Positions 1 to 8,778 of a DNA stretch of 64,000 bases are shown piece by piece; the first letter of the stretch is position 1, and the number at the start of each line of letters is the position of its first letter. The notes below the pieces were generated by a model. It was not told the DNA's origin, did not search any database, and saw nothing but the letters and a program-made list of their open reading frames with translations. A program made the position numbers and the translations under genes. Source of the stretch: CAIWHR01 sp963811685. Lineage in GTDB: Bacteria; Pseudomonadota; Gammaproteobacteria; Burkholderiales; Casimicrobiaceae. The stretch is from contig CAWESK010000019.1 of NCBI GenBank assembly GCA_963811685.1, forward strand, positions 124,001-188,000, read 5' to 3'.

Positions 1-710
1 CGGGCGGCCAGAGCCTCGTCGGCTCGATGAAGCTGCGTCTGGCCCAGCCGGGCACGCTCGTGGATCTCTCCGGCGTTGCCGAGATCAAGGGCATCAGGAA
101 GGAAGGCGACGCGCTGGTCATCGGCGCGATGACGCGCCATGCCGAGATCGCGGCGTCGGCCGCGGTCAAGGGCGCGATACCCGCGCTGGCGGCGCTCGCG
201 CATGCGATCGGCGACCGCCAGGTGCGCAACATGGGCACGCTCGGCGGCTCGCTCGCGAACAACGATCCGGCAGCCGACTGGCCCGCCGCCGTGCTCGGTC
301 TCGGTGCGACGGTGCAGACGAACAAGCGCAAGATCGCCGCCGACGATTTCTTCAAGGGGATGTTCGAGACGGCGCTCGCCGCGGACGAGCTCATCGTCGC
401 GGTGAACTTCCCCGTGCCGAAGAAAGCCGCCTACGCCAAATTTCCGCAGCCGGCTTCCCGATTCGCATTGGTCGGCGTGTTCGTCGCGCAGACCGGCGGC
501 GGAGTGCGCGTCGCAGTGACCGGTGCCGCTTCGTCCGTGTTCCGGTCGAAGCCGCTGGAGGATGCGCTCGGCAAGAGCTTCACCGCCGACGCGGCGAAGG
601 CGGTCAGGATCGACGCCAAGGGGCTCAATGGGGATCTGCACGCCTCGCCCGAATACCGCGCGCATCTGGTCTCGATCATGGCTGCACGCGCCGTGGGGGC
701 CGCTGGCTGA
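1..710 (+). CDS. coxM: CO/xanthine dehydrogenase FAD-binding subunit, 5' partial
   Basis: This is the FAD-binding medium subunit of a molybdenum hydroxylase; it passes electrons between FAD and the iron-sulfur subunit. The gene enters from the left edge in frame at base 3 with GGQSLVGSMKLRLA, the FAD-binding motif of the family. A second typical motif, VRNMGTLGGSLANNDPAADW, follows at about residue 70 of the visible part. About 235 codons are visible and perhaps 30-50 N-terminal residues are missing. The downstream cox maturation genes support a CO dehydrogenase-like enzyme, but the catalytic large subunit, which would discriminate CO from other substrates, is outside the window. The substrate is therefore uncertain. 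Confidence 0.9.
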   Translation, partial: GGQSLVGSMKLRLAQPGTLVDLSGVAEIKGIRKEGDALVIGAMTRHAEIAASAAVKGAIPALAALAHAIGDRQVRNMGTLGGSLANNDPAADWPAAVLGLGATVQTNKRKIAADDFFKGMFETALAADELIVAVNFPVPKKAAYAKFPQPASRFALVGVFVAQTGGGVRVAVTGAASSVFRSKPLEDALGKSFTADAAKAVRIDAKGLNGDLHASPEYRAHLVSIMAARAVGAAG

Positions 711-728
711 GGCGGCACCGCGCGTCGT

Positions 729-759
729 GGCCGGCGGGTGTCACACCGCCGGCCTTTTT
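729..759 (+). terminator. Rho-independent terminator after coxM
   Basis: A GGCCGGCGG / CCGCCGGCC stem (729-737 and 746-754) encloses an 8-nt loop and is followed by TTTTT (755-759). It lies 19 bases after the coxM stop. It probably ends or attenuates the structural-gene transcript ahead of the accessory genes. Confidence 0.8.
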
Positions 760-852
760 CCGGGTGGATCGCGCGGTGGCGCGGTCTCGTCGTGCGGTCG
801 ACGCAAAAGTGCGGTAGATTCGTCCACCGACTCTTTGCCCGCGTGATCGTCC

Positions 853-1620
853 GTGATCTTCGACCATCCTCTGCTTCTGTTCCTGCTTTCCCTGGCCGTA
901 CTCTCGCTCTCGGCGTGGTTCGGCGCAGCGATTTTGGGCCGACGGCGCGATCCTGACGAGAAGATCCATGACGATTATGGGACGATCCTCGCGGCCACGC
1001 TGACGCTGCTCGGCCTCATCATCGGCTTCAGCTTCTCGATGGCGATCAGCCGGTACGACCAGCGGAAGAATCTGGAGGAGGAGGAAGCCAATGCGATCGG
1101 CACCGCCTACGTGCGTGCCGATCTGCTGCCAGCCGTCGACGCGGTTCGCGTCCGGGCATTGCTGACGCAGTACCTCGACGTGCGTCTGCGGTTTTACGAC
1201 GCGTCCCGTTCTCAGGAGCTCGGAGACCTCGCCGCGCGCCGCGCAAAGCTGCAGGCGGACTTGTGGACGGCCGTGCAAGGGCCGGCCATGGCGCAGCCGA
1301 CGGCGGTCGCCGCGCTGGTCGCCAAGGGGATGAATGACGTGTTGAACGCCCAGGGCTACACGCAAGCCGCGTGGTGGAACCGGATCCCGCAGGCCGCCTG
1401 GCTCCTGATGGGGATCATCGCGATCTGCAGCAACATGCTGATCGGCTACGGCACGCAGGGGACGAAGGCGTCGCGGCGCCTGTTGTTCGTGACGCCGCTC
1501 GTTGTCTCCATCTCATTCTTCCTGATCGCCGATATCGACAGCCCGCGTGGCGGCGTGATCCACGTCAAGCCCCAGAATCTCCAGAGCCTGGCCGATTCAC
1601 TTCGCGCGCCGCCGCAATGA
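853..1620 (+). CDS. Bestrophin-like (DUF4239-type) membrane protein
   Basis: This is a 255-residue membrane protein of unknown function with a GTG start. Hydrophobic segments lie at about residues 5-27, 44-63, 178-198 and 210-227, with a soluble segment between the second and third. This layout resembles the bestrophin-like DUF4239 family, which has no assigned reaction. Its TGA overlaps the ATG of the next gene (coxD) in ATGA, so the two are translationally coupled. That places an unknown membrane protein inside a cox maturation operon. The family name is pattern recognition and the role is not known. Confidence 0.7.
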   Translation: MIFDHPLLLFLLSLAVLSLSAWFGAAILGRRRDPDEKIHDDYGTILAATLTLLGLIIGFSFSMAISRYDQRKNLEEEEANAIGTAYVRADLLPAVDAVRVRALLTQYLDVRLRFYDASRSQELGDLAARRAKLQADLWTAVQGPAMAQPTAVAALVAKGMNDVLNAQGYTQAAWWNRIPQAAWLLMGIIAICSNMLIGYGTQGTKASRRLLFVTPLVVSISFFLIADIDSPRGGVIHVKPQNLQSLADSLRAPPQ

Positions 1621-2531
1621 ACGCGACAATCCCCAACGACGTCGACGCCGTCGTCGCGCTGCTCGACCGTCATGATTACGTCGCGGACCGCCGTCTTGCG
1701 ACGAGCGTTTTTCTGGCGCTCAAGATGGGCCGGCCGCTGTTTCTCGAAGGGGAGGCGGGGGTCGGCAAGACCGAGATCGCGAAGGTCCTGTCGATCGCGC
1801 TTGGCCGCAAGCTCGTCCGGCTCCAATGCTACGAAGGTCTCGACATCGCGTCGGCCGTCTACGAATGGAACTATCCGCGGCAGATGATCGAGATCCGGCT
1901 CGCGGAATCCACCGGCAAGGTCGACCGGAGCGCGCTCGCGCACGACATCTTCACCGAGCGCTTCCTGCTGAAGCGCCCGCTGCTGGAGGCGCTTTCGCCC
2001 GATGACGGCGTTGCGCCGGTGCTCCTGATCGACGAGCTCGACCGCACCGACGAGCCGTTCGAGGCGTTTCTGCTCGAGGTGCTCTCGGAGTTCCAGATCA
2101 CGATTCCCGAGCTCGGGCCGATCCGCGCGAGCGCGCCGCCCATCGTCGTCGTCACGTCGAACCGCACGCGCGAGATCCACGACGCGATCAAGCGGCGCTG
2201 CCTGTATCACTGGGTCGGCTTTCCCGATGCGCTGCGCGAGCTCGCGATCGTTCGCCGCAAATGCCCGCAGGCGCCGGAGTCCCTCGCGCGCGCGGTAGTC
2301 GCGTTCACGCAACGCCTGCGCTCGATGGACCTCTTCAAGGCGCCCGGCATCGCGGAAACGCTCGACTGGGCCGAGGCGCTGGTCGCACTCGATCGCGTGG
2401 CGCTCGACCCGCAGACGGTGGCCGACACCGCCGGCGTGCTGCTCAAGTACCAGGACGATATCGGCGCGCTCACCCCGGATGTCGCCGCGCGCCTGGTCGC
2501 CGAAGTGCAGGCGGAAGGAATCCGGCTGTGA
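1617..2531 (+). CDS. coxD: MoxR-type AAA+ ATPase, CoxD-like maturation factor
   Basis: This 304-residue AAA+ ATPase belongs to the MoxR/CoxD type. In CO dehydrogenase systems CoxD is known to act in maturation of the Cu-S-Mo active site. Walker A is GEAGVGKT near residue 43 and Walker B is VLLIDELDR near residue 137; VVVTSN fits sensor 1. The start chosen is the ATG at 1617, which overlaps the previous stop and leaves a normal-length N terminus. The stop overlaps the coxE start in GTGA. ATPase plus downstream VWA protein is the standard MoxR-VWA pair. Confidence 0.9.
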   Translation: MNATIPNDVDAVVALLDRHDYVADRRLATSVFLALKMGRPLFLEGEAGVGKTEIAKVLSIALGRKLVRLQCYEGLDIASAVYEWNYPRQMIEIRLAESTGKVDRSALAHDIFTERFLLKRPLLEALSPDDGVAPVLLIDELDRTDEPFEAFLLEVLSEFQITIPELGPIRASAPPIVVVTSNRTREIHDAIKRRCLYHWVGFPDALRELAIVRRKCPQAPESLARAVVAFTQRLRSMDLFKAPGIAETLDWAEALVALDRVALDPQTVADTAGVLLKYQDDIGALTPDVAARLVAEVQAEGIRL

Positions 2532-3784
2532 CGGTGCAGCCCGGAATCGATACGGGTCGCCTCGTGGGCGCGCAGCCGCTCGCGCCGAAGGGCCGTCTCG
2601 CCGAAAACGTCGTGCATTTCGTCCGTGTGCTGCGGGCCGCCGGATTGCCGGTCGGTCCGGCGCGGGCGCTGGCGGCACTCGAGGCGATCGAGGCGGTCGG
2701 CCTCGCGAACCGCGAGGACTTCCGTGCGGCGCTGGCGGCCGTGCTCGTGTCGCGTTACGAGCAGCTGCCGATCTTCGAGCAGGCGTTCGACCTTTTCTGG
2801 CGCAATCCGAAGCTGCTCGAAAAGCTCATCGCGTCACTGCTCCCGAAGGTGTTCTCCCGCGGCGGCGAGCCGCCGCCCGAGCCGGAGCTGCCGGCGCGGA
2901 TCGCGCAGGCCATGCTGCCGCCGGCGCAGCCCGACTTGCCGCGCGAGGATGACGACGAAATCGACCTCGATGCGGCGTTCACGATGTCGCCACGCGAGAT
3001 CCTGCAGCACAAGGATTTCGAGACGATGACCGCCGAGGAGCTGGCGGCGGTGCGCAGGATGCTGCGCAATCTGCGGCTGCCGCTGCCGGAGCTGCCTACG
3101 CGGCGCACTGCGCCGTCGACGCGCGGTCACCGCGTGGACCTTCGCGCGACGCTGCGGCGGGCGACCGGCGCGGCCGGCGCGCTGTCGCCGCTCGCCTGGC
3201 GCAAGCGGCAGCGGCGCACTCCGCCTCTCGTGGTGCTGTGCGATATCTCGGGCTCGATGGATCGCTATGCGCGGATGCTGCTGCACTTCCTGCACGCGAT
3301 CACCAACGATCGCGACCGCGTCCACGTGCTGCTCTTCGGCACCCGCCTCACCAACATCACGCGGCACTTGAAGCACCGCGATGTCGACGTGGCGCTCTCG
3401 CGTGTGACGACGGCGGTGTCGGACTGGGCCGGCGGCACCCGCATCGGCGCGTGCCTCGAGGATTTCAATCGCCGCTGGTCGCGGCGACTCCTCGGCCAGA
3501 ACGCCATCGTGCTGCTGATCAGCGACGGCCTCGATGCCGAAGGCGGCGCCGGCCTCGCCGCGCAGGCGGAGCGGCTGCACAAGTCGTGCCGGCGGCTCGT
3601 CTGGTTGAATCCCTTGCTGCGCTACGAGGGCTTCGAGGCGCGTCCCGCGGGCATCAAGGCGATGCTGCCGCATGTCGACGATTTCCTGCCGGTGCACAAT
3701 CTCGAAAGCCTCACGGAGCTCGCGGCCGCGCTGGAAGACCCGCAAGCGCGGGAACGCCTCGGCCGCACGCGCGTGGTGCACTGA
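2528..3784 (+). CDS. coxE: VWA-domain protein CoxE
   Basis: A 418-residue CoxE-type protein with a C-terminal von Willebrand A domain. The MIDAS residues are visible: DISGSMD near residue 240, the GGTRIG threonine, and LISDGLD. The N-terminal half holds the conserved helical CoxE region. It is the expected partner of the CoxD ATPase in chaperone-like metal-centre maturation. The GTG start at 2528 overlaps the coxD stop. Function is inferred from the family and from operon context. Confidence 0.9.
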   Translation: MTVQPGIDTGRLVGAQPLAPKGRLAENVVHFVRVLRAAGLPVGPARALAALEAIEAVGLANREDFRAALAAVLVSRYEQLPIFEQAFDLFWRNPKLLEKLIASLLPKVFSRGGEPPPEPELPARIAQAMLPPAQPDLPREDDDEIDLDAAFTMSPREILQHKDFETMTAEELAAVRRMLRNLRLPLPELPTRRTAPSTRGHRVDLRATLRRATGAAGALSPLAWRKRQRRTPPLVVLCDISGSMDRYARMLLHFLHAITNDRDRVHVLLFGTRLTNITRHLKHRDVDVALSRVTTAVSDWAGGTRIGACLEDFNRRWSRRLLGQNAIVLLISDGLDAEGGAGLAAQAERLHKSCRRLVWLNPLLRYEGFEARPAGIKAMLPHVDDFLPVHNLESLTELAAALEDPQARERLGRTRVVH

Positions 3785-3793
3785 AAGCTCGCC

Positions 3794-4361
3794 ATGGAGA
3801 TGACCAGCACCCGGACGATTCCGGCCCCCGTCGAGACGGTGTGGAAGGCGTTGAACGATCTGCCGACGCTGCAATCGTGCATCCCGGGCTGCGAAGCGAT
3901 CGAGCCCGACGGCGAAAATGCCCACCGGATCGCTCTCGCGGCGCGCGTGGGTCCGGTGTCCGCGAAATTCGCCGGCCGGTTGCAGCTTGCCGACCTCGAT
4001 CCCCCGCACGGCTATACGCTTTCGTTCGACGGGCAGGGCGGGGCGGCGGGATTCGCCAAAGGCGGGGCCCGGGTGTCCCTCGCCTCTGCCGAGAACGGCG
4101 CGGCGACGGTGTTGTCTTACACTATTAACGCGCAAGTCGGGGGCAAGATCGCGCAGATCGGTTCGCGGCTCGTCGACGGCGCAGCCCAGAAGCTGGCCGA
4201 CGATTTTTTCGCCCGTTTCTCGGAGGCCGTGGCGAGCACAGTCCGGCGCGGCCGTGCCTGCGCGCGAGGAGGCGAGCGAGCCGCGAACCTGGATCCGGTA
4301 TGTTGCGCTCGCGCTGCTGGCGGGTCTTCTCGCGTTCTTGTTCTGGGGCATGAGAAAGTAG
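3794..4361 (+). CDS. coxG: CoxG-like START/SRPBCC protein with C-terminal anchor (one frameshift)
   Basis: This CoxG/SRPBCC-family protein begins MEMTSTRTIPAPVETVWKAL, the typical first strand and helix of the fold. CoxG proteins help attach CO dehydrogenase to the membrane. The reading frame shifts near 4235: the main frame runs into arginine-rich nonsense, while the next frame gives PAREEASEPRTWIRY followed by a hydrophobic anchor ending FLFWGMRK and a stop at 4361. One surplus base in the TCC at about 4233 would explain the break. With it restored the protein is about 188 residues with a tail anchor, as is usual for the family. Confidence 0.82.
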
Positions 4362-4404
4362 TCGATCGTCGGGGCATATCACCGCGGCATTGCAGGAGAG
4401 GCAC

Positions 4405-5418
4405 ATGGACAGCGTCGATCTCGAAGTGCTGAAGCGGTGCGCCGAATGGCTGGACGACGGCCGGCGCGTGCTGCTCGTGACCGTCGTAAAGACCTGGGGC
4501 AGCTCGCCGCGTCCGCCCGGCGCCATGCTCGCGGTCCGTGACGACGGGCTCGTCGAAGGCTCGGTCTCCGGCGGCTGCATCGAGGATGACATCGTCGGCC
4601 GCGTGCGTCACGACGGCATGACCGCCACCCGCTGCGAGGCCGTGACCTACGGCGTGTCGGCCGACGAGGCGCGCCGCTTCGGTCTTCCTTGCGGCGGCAC
4701 CCTGCAGCTCGTTCTGGAGCCGCTGACCAGGGCCTCCGGCATCGACGCACTGCTGAAGTCCATCGCAGGAGGGCAACTCGTGGCGCGCCGGCTCGAGCTG
4801 GAGACGGGAAGGTCGACGCTCGCCCCCGCGCGCGCCATCGACGGTGTCGAGTTCGACGGCAAGGTGCTGACGACGGTCCACGGCCCGCGCTTCCGGATGC
4901 TCGTGATCGGCGCCTCGCAGCTGTCGAAATACCTGGCGACGATGGCGGTGGGACTCGACTATCAGGTCACGGTCTGCGATCCGCGGAGCGAATACGAGGG
5001 CACGTGGGATGTGCCGAACGTGCCGCTCGTCAAGACGATGCCCGACGACACGGTGCTCGCGATGAAGCTCGACGAGCGCTGCGCGGTCGTCGCGCTGACC
5101 CACGATCCCAAGCTCGACGACATGGCGCTGATGGAGGCGCTGAAATCGCCGGCGTTCTACGTCGGCGCGCTGGGCTCGCGCGCGAACAACACGAAGCGCC
5201 GGGAGCGCCTCAAGGGCCTCGACGTCAGCGACGCCGAGATCGCGCGCCTGCATGGGCCGATCGGCATCTACATCGGCAGTCGGACGCCGCCGGAGATCGC
5301 GGTGTCGATTCTCGCCGAAATCACCGCGGTGAAAAACGGCGTCGCGCTGCCCGATATCGCGACGATCGCCGTGGCGAAGGAGCAGCTCGCGCCGTCGATC
5401 GCGTGCGAAACCGCGTAG
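4405..5418 (+). CDS. coxF: XdhC/CoxF-family maturation protein
   Basis: This 337-residue XdhC/CoxI/CoxF family protein is thought to sulfurate and insert molybdenum cofactor into xanthine dehydrogenase or CO dehydrogenase. The N-terminal XdhC domain has the signature TWGSSPRPPGAML and SVSGGCIEDD; a Rossmann-like C-terminal domain follows (MLVIGASQLSKYL, then FYVGALGSRANN). The ATG at 4405 was chosen because AGGAGA lies six bases upstream; a TTG at 4390 is also in frame. It closes the cox accessory cluster and is convergent with dnaE2. Confidence 0.88.
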   Translation: MDSVDLEVLKRCAEWLDDGRRVLLVTVVKTWGSSPRPPGAMLAVRDDGLVEGSVSGGCIEDDIVGRVRHDGMTATRCEAVTYGVSADEARRFGLPCGGTLQLVLEPLTRASGIDALLKSIAGGQLVARRLELETGRSTLAPARAIDGVEFDGKVLTTVHGPRFRMLVIGASQLSKYLATMAVGLDYQVTVCDPRSEYEGTWDVPNVPLVKTMPDDTVLAMKLDERCAVVALTHDPKLDDMALMEALKSPAFYVGALGSRANNTKRRERLKGLDVSDAEIARLHGPIGIYIGSRTPPEIAVSILAEITAVKNGVALPDIATIAVAKEQLAPSIACETA

Positions 5419-5485
5419 GACGAATAGGGATGCGCCGAGCCTTAGGGGTGCCTGACAGGAAGAAGTCGCGCGCCCGCCAGGCGGG

Positions 5486-8400
5486 TCAGTGAAAATCCCG
5501 CGATTTCGTCGTCAGCGCACCCAGCAGCGGCGAGAGATCGACGAGCCGCCCGGCGACCACGTGCACGACGGCGCCTTCGCGCTCGACCTTGCCGTAGACC
5601 GCCATCAGCCGTGAGCCCAGCAGCTCGCGCCGCTGGCGATCGCCGAGATCGCGCCAGACGATCACGTTGGTCGCCCCCGTTTCGTCCTCCAGCGTGACGA
5701 ACACGACGCCGCTCGCGGTGTCGGGCCGCTGGCGGCCGATGACGATTCCGGCGGTGCGGACGAGGCGGCCGTGCGGCGCCGCGGTGATCTCCGCCGAAGT
5801 GAGCAGCCGGCGCTGGCGCAATCGCTCGCGCAGCAACGCGAGCGGATGCCGGCGCAGCGTCAGCGACAGCGTCCGGTAATCGGCGACGATGTCCTGGCCC
5901 TCGGTCGGCGCGGGCAGGTCCGGATCGGTTTCGGCGAATGTGCTGCCCGCGAGCAGCGGCGGCAGCCGCTCGACGCCGGAGACATCCCACACCGCGTCGT
6001 GCCGATGACCGGAGAGCGCCGCCAGTGCGTCGGCATCGGCGAGTCGCGCGAGGTCGCGGCGGTCGAGCGCGGCGCGGTGCGCGAGATCGGCGACATCGGC
6101 GAACGGCCGCGCTTGCCGCGCTTCGGCGATGCGCTGCGCACCGGCTTCGGAGAGGCCGGCGATCATCCGGAAGCCGAGGCGCAGCGCCGGGGCATCTCCC
6201 TCCGGGTCATCTCGCTCCCCCCGTTCCAGCGTGCAATCCCACTCGCTTACCGTCACGTCGACCGGCCGCACGTCGACGCCATGCCGGCGCGCATCCTGCA
6301 CGAGCTGCGCGGGTGCGTAGAAGCCCATCGGCAGCGAATTGAGGAGGGCGCCGGTGAAAGCGGCGGGGTGATAGCGCTTCAGCCATGCGGACACGTAGAC
6401 GATGAGCGCGAAGGAGGCGGAGTGCGATTCGGGGAACCCGTATTCGCCGAAACCGAGGATCTGCTGATAGATCTGCCGCGCGAAGGCCTCGGAGAGACCA
6501 CGCGCGCCCATGCCGTCGACCAGCCGCTGCTCGAACTTCTCGAGCCCGCCCTTCCTCCGCCATGCGGCCATCGAGCGTCGCAACTGATCGGCTTCGCCCG
6601 GCGAAAATCCGGCGGCGACGATCGCGAGCTGCATCACCTGTTCCTGGAAGATCGGCACGCCGAGCGTGCGTTCGAGGACACTCTTCACGGCATCGTTCGG
6701 ATACGTGATCGGCTCGAGACCCTGCCGCCGCTTGAGGTACGGATGCACCATGCCGCCCTGGATGGGGCCGGGCCGGACGATGGCGACCTCGATGACGAGA
6801 TCGTAGAAGTTCGCGGGCTTAAGCCGCGGCAGCATCGACTGCTGCGCGCGCGATTCGATCTGGAATACGCCGATGGTGTCGGCGCGCTGGCACATCGCGT
6901 AGACCTCGGGGTCCTCGGCGGGGATGTCCTGCATCGTGAGCGCGCGGCCATGGAAGCGCGACACCAGGTCGAGGCAGCGGCGAATCGCCGACAGCATGCC
7001 GAGCGCCAGGCAGTCGACCTTGAGGAGGCCGAGCGCGTCGAGGTCGTCCTTGTCCCACTGAATCACCGTGCGGTCGGCCATCGCCGCGTTCTCGACCGGC
7101 ACCATGCGCTCGAGGAGATCGCGCGCGATGACGAAGCCGCCGACGTGCTGCGACAGGTGGCGCGGCGCGCCCATCAGCTCGTTGGTCAGCGCGACCAGCC
7201 GGACGATGACGGGGTTGTCGGGCTCGAAGCCCGCCTCGCGGATGCGCTGCGCGACCACCTCGCGCCCGTCCCACCAGCCGAAGACACCGGCGAGGCGGTC
7301 GACCTGCGCGAGGTCGAGGCCGAGCGCCTTGCCGACGTCGCGCACGGCGCTCTTCGGCCGGTAGGTGATGAGCGTGGCGGCGAGCGCCGCGCGGTCGCGG
7401 CCGTATTTCGCGTAGACGTATTGCATCACCTCCTCGCGCCGCTGGTGCTCGAAGTCGACGTCGATGTCGGGCGGCTCGTTGCGTTCCTTGCTGATGAAGC
7501 GCTCGAACAGCATCGACATGCGCGAGGGGTCGACCTCGGTGATGCCGAGCGCGTAGCAGACCGCCGAGTTCGCCGCCGAGCCGCGGCCCTGGCAGAGGAT
7601 CTGCTGCGAACGCGCGAACGCGACGATGTCGTGGACGGTGAGGAAGTAGGCCTCGTAGCGGAGCTCCGCGATCAGCGCGAGCTCGTGCTCGATCAGCTCG
7701 CGGACGTCGGCGGGAACGCCCTCTCGATAGCGCCGCGCGAGCCCCGCCTCGGTGAGCTTGCGCAGATGGGAGGCCGGCGTTTCGCCGGGCGGGACGATCT
7801 CTTCGGGATACTCGTAGCGCAGCTCGTCCAGCGAAAACGCGCAGCGTCGCGCGATCGCGACCGTCTCCGCGAGCAGCGCGGGCGGATAGATCGTCGCGAG
7901 CCGCGCGCGCGAACGCAGATGCCGCTCGCCGTTGGAGAAGAGCGCGTGGCCGCACGAGGCGAGCGGCTTCTTCAGCCGGATCGCGGTGACGGTATCCTGC
8001 AGCGCGCGCCGCGCGCGCGCGTGCATGTGGACGTCGCCGGCGGCGACCTGCGGCAGCCCGCTCGCCTGCGCGAGCGCCGCGCAACGGGCGAGCCGCGCGC
8101 GGTCGCCGGCGCGGGCGAAGAGCTCGACGGCAATCCAGGCTCGGCCGGGGAACGTCGCGGCAAACCACCGTGCGGTCGCTTGCGTTTGCGCCTCGGCTTG
8201 CGCATCGGCGGTCTCGCGCGTGCGCGGCGATGCATCGTCCGGCATCCACAACGCGAGGAGCCCCTCGGCAAATGTCGCCACGTCGTCGCGCGACAACGCG
8301 TACGCGCCTTTCTTCGCCTGTCGCCGCCCGCGCGTGATGAGTTGCGTCAGGTTGCCGTAACTTGCACGATCCGTCGCGAGCAGCACGAGCGCAACACCGT

Positions 8401-8617
8401 CGACCAGCGTGAACTCGCTGCCGATCAAGAGGTGCAGGCCCGCTTCCTTCGCCGCGAAGTGCGCGCGTACGGCGCCCGACACCGAGCATTCGTCGGTGAT
8501 CGCGAGCGCCGCATAGCCCAGCGCCTGCGCGCGCTCGGCCAGCTCCTCGGGAGACGACGCGCCGCGCAGGAAGGAAAAGTTCGACAGGCAATGAAGCTCG
8601 GCGTAGGCGGGGAGCAT
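5486..8617 (-). CDS. dnaE2: Error-prone DNA polymerase III alpha, DnaE2/ImuC
   Basis: This 1043-residue polymerase is the error-prone DnaE2 (ImuC) used with ImuA and ImuB for damage-induced mutagenesis. The N-terminal PHP domain starts AYAELHCLSNFSFLRGAS. The catalytic aspartates lie in PDIDVDFEHQRR at about residues 382-393. A helix-hairpin-helix/OB region forms the C terminus, which ends SRDFH as in other DnaE2 proteins. I chose the ATG at 8617 (MLPAYAEL) because earlier in-frame codons run through a LexA-type palindrome at 8637-8656. The gene is intact, unlike many neighbours. Its mutasome partners are about 8-10 kb away rather than adjacent. Confidence 0.95.
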   Translation of the reverse strand: MLPAYAELHCLSNFSFLRGASSPEELAERAQALGYAALAITDECSVSGAVRAHFAAKEAGLHLLIGSEFTLVDGVALVLLATDRASYGNLTQLITRGRRQAKKGAYALSRDDVATFAEGLLALWMPDDASPRTRETADAQAEAQTQATARWFAATFPGRAWIAVELFARAGDRARLARCAALAQASGLPQVAAGDVHMHARARRALQDTVTAIRLKKPLASCGHALFSNGERHLRSRARLATIYPPALLAETVAIARRCAFSLDELRYEYPEEIVPPGETPASHLRKLTEAGLARRYREGVPADVRELIEHELALIAELRYEAYFLTVHDIVAFARSQQILCQGRGSAANSAVCYALGITEVDPSRMSMLFERFISKERNEPPDIDVDFEHQRREEVMQYVYAKYGRDRAALAATLITYRPKSAVRDVGKALGLDLAQVDRLAGVFGWWDGREVVAQRIREAGFEPDNPVIVRLVALTNELMGAPRHLSQHVGGFVIARDLLERMVPVENAAMADRTVIQWDKDDLDALGLLKVDCLALGMLSAIRRCLDLVSRFHGRALTMQDIPAEDPEVYAMCQRADTIGVFQIESRAQQSMLPRLKPANFYDLVIEVAIVRPGPIQGGMVHPYLKRRQGLEPITYPNDAVKSVLERTLGVPIFQEQVMQLAIVAAGFSPGEADQLRRSMAAWRRKGGLEKFEQRLVDGMGARGLSEAFARQIYQQILGFGEYGFPESHSASFALIVYVSAWLKRYHPAAFTGALLNSLPMGFYAPAQLVQDARRHGVDVRPVDVTVSEWDCTLERGERDDPEGDAPALRLGFRMIAGLSEAGAQRIAEARQARPFADVADLAHRAALDRRDLARLADADALAALSGHRHDAVWDVSGVERLPPLLAGSTFAETDPDLPAPTEGQDIVADYRTLSLTLRRHPLALLRERLRQRRLLTSAEITAAPHGRLVRTAGIVIGRQRPDTASGVVFVTLEDETGATNVIVWRDLGDRQRRELLGSRLMAVYGKVEREGAVVHVVAGRLVDLSPLLGALTTKSRDFH

Positions 8618-8636
8618 GGGAGACAAAAGGCGGCTG

Positions 8637-8656
8637 TACCGTATAAATATACGGTA
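8637..8656. promoter_or_regulatory. LexA-type operator upstream of dnaE2
   Basis: TACCGTATAAATATACGGTA is a palindrome with two perfect 9-base arms and a 2-base centre, 20 bases upstream of the dnaE2 start. A related site lies directly before lexA (21831-21850). The sharing between lexA and a classical SOS target supports a LexA operator. It does not fit the CTGT-N8-ACAG box usual in beta- and gammaproteobacteria. Confidence 0.75.
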
Positions 8657-8680
8657 TTGCCAGCGGGTTGCCCAGTCTGC

Positions 8681-8700
8681 TGTTTTATTGCAATAAAACA
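8681..8700. repeat. Perfect 20-bp AT-rich palindrome
   Basis: TGTTTTATTGCAATAAAACA is a perfect 20-base palindrome in an otherwise GC-rich genome. It lies between the dnaE2 LexA-type site and the M14 peptidase start (8779). It has no loop, so it suits a dimeric regulator site better than a terminator. I do not recognise the cognate regulator. Confidence 0.6.
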
Positions 8701-8778
8701 ATGAATTGCGTCAACGTTCCGGGCCTCCGGCGCGACGCGGTAAGATGCCGCCTCGCTCCTCCGCCAACAAAAAAGCGA

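Noticed and set aside
5473..5485. CCCGC-GCGGG hairpin between coxF and dnaE2 as a terminator
   Set aside because: The stem is only five pairs with a three-base loop and no T-run on either strand.
5771..8704. A 977-codon open frame on the strand opposite dnaE2
   Set aside because: It is Arg/Gly/Glu-rich with no domain pattern and exactly shadows the intact dnaE2 gene, as expected for high-GC DNA.
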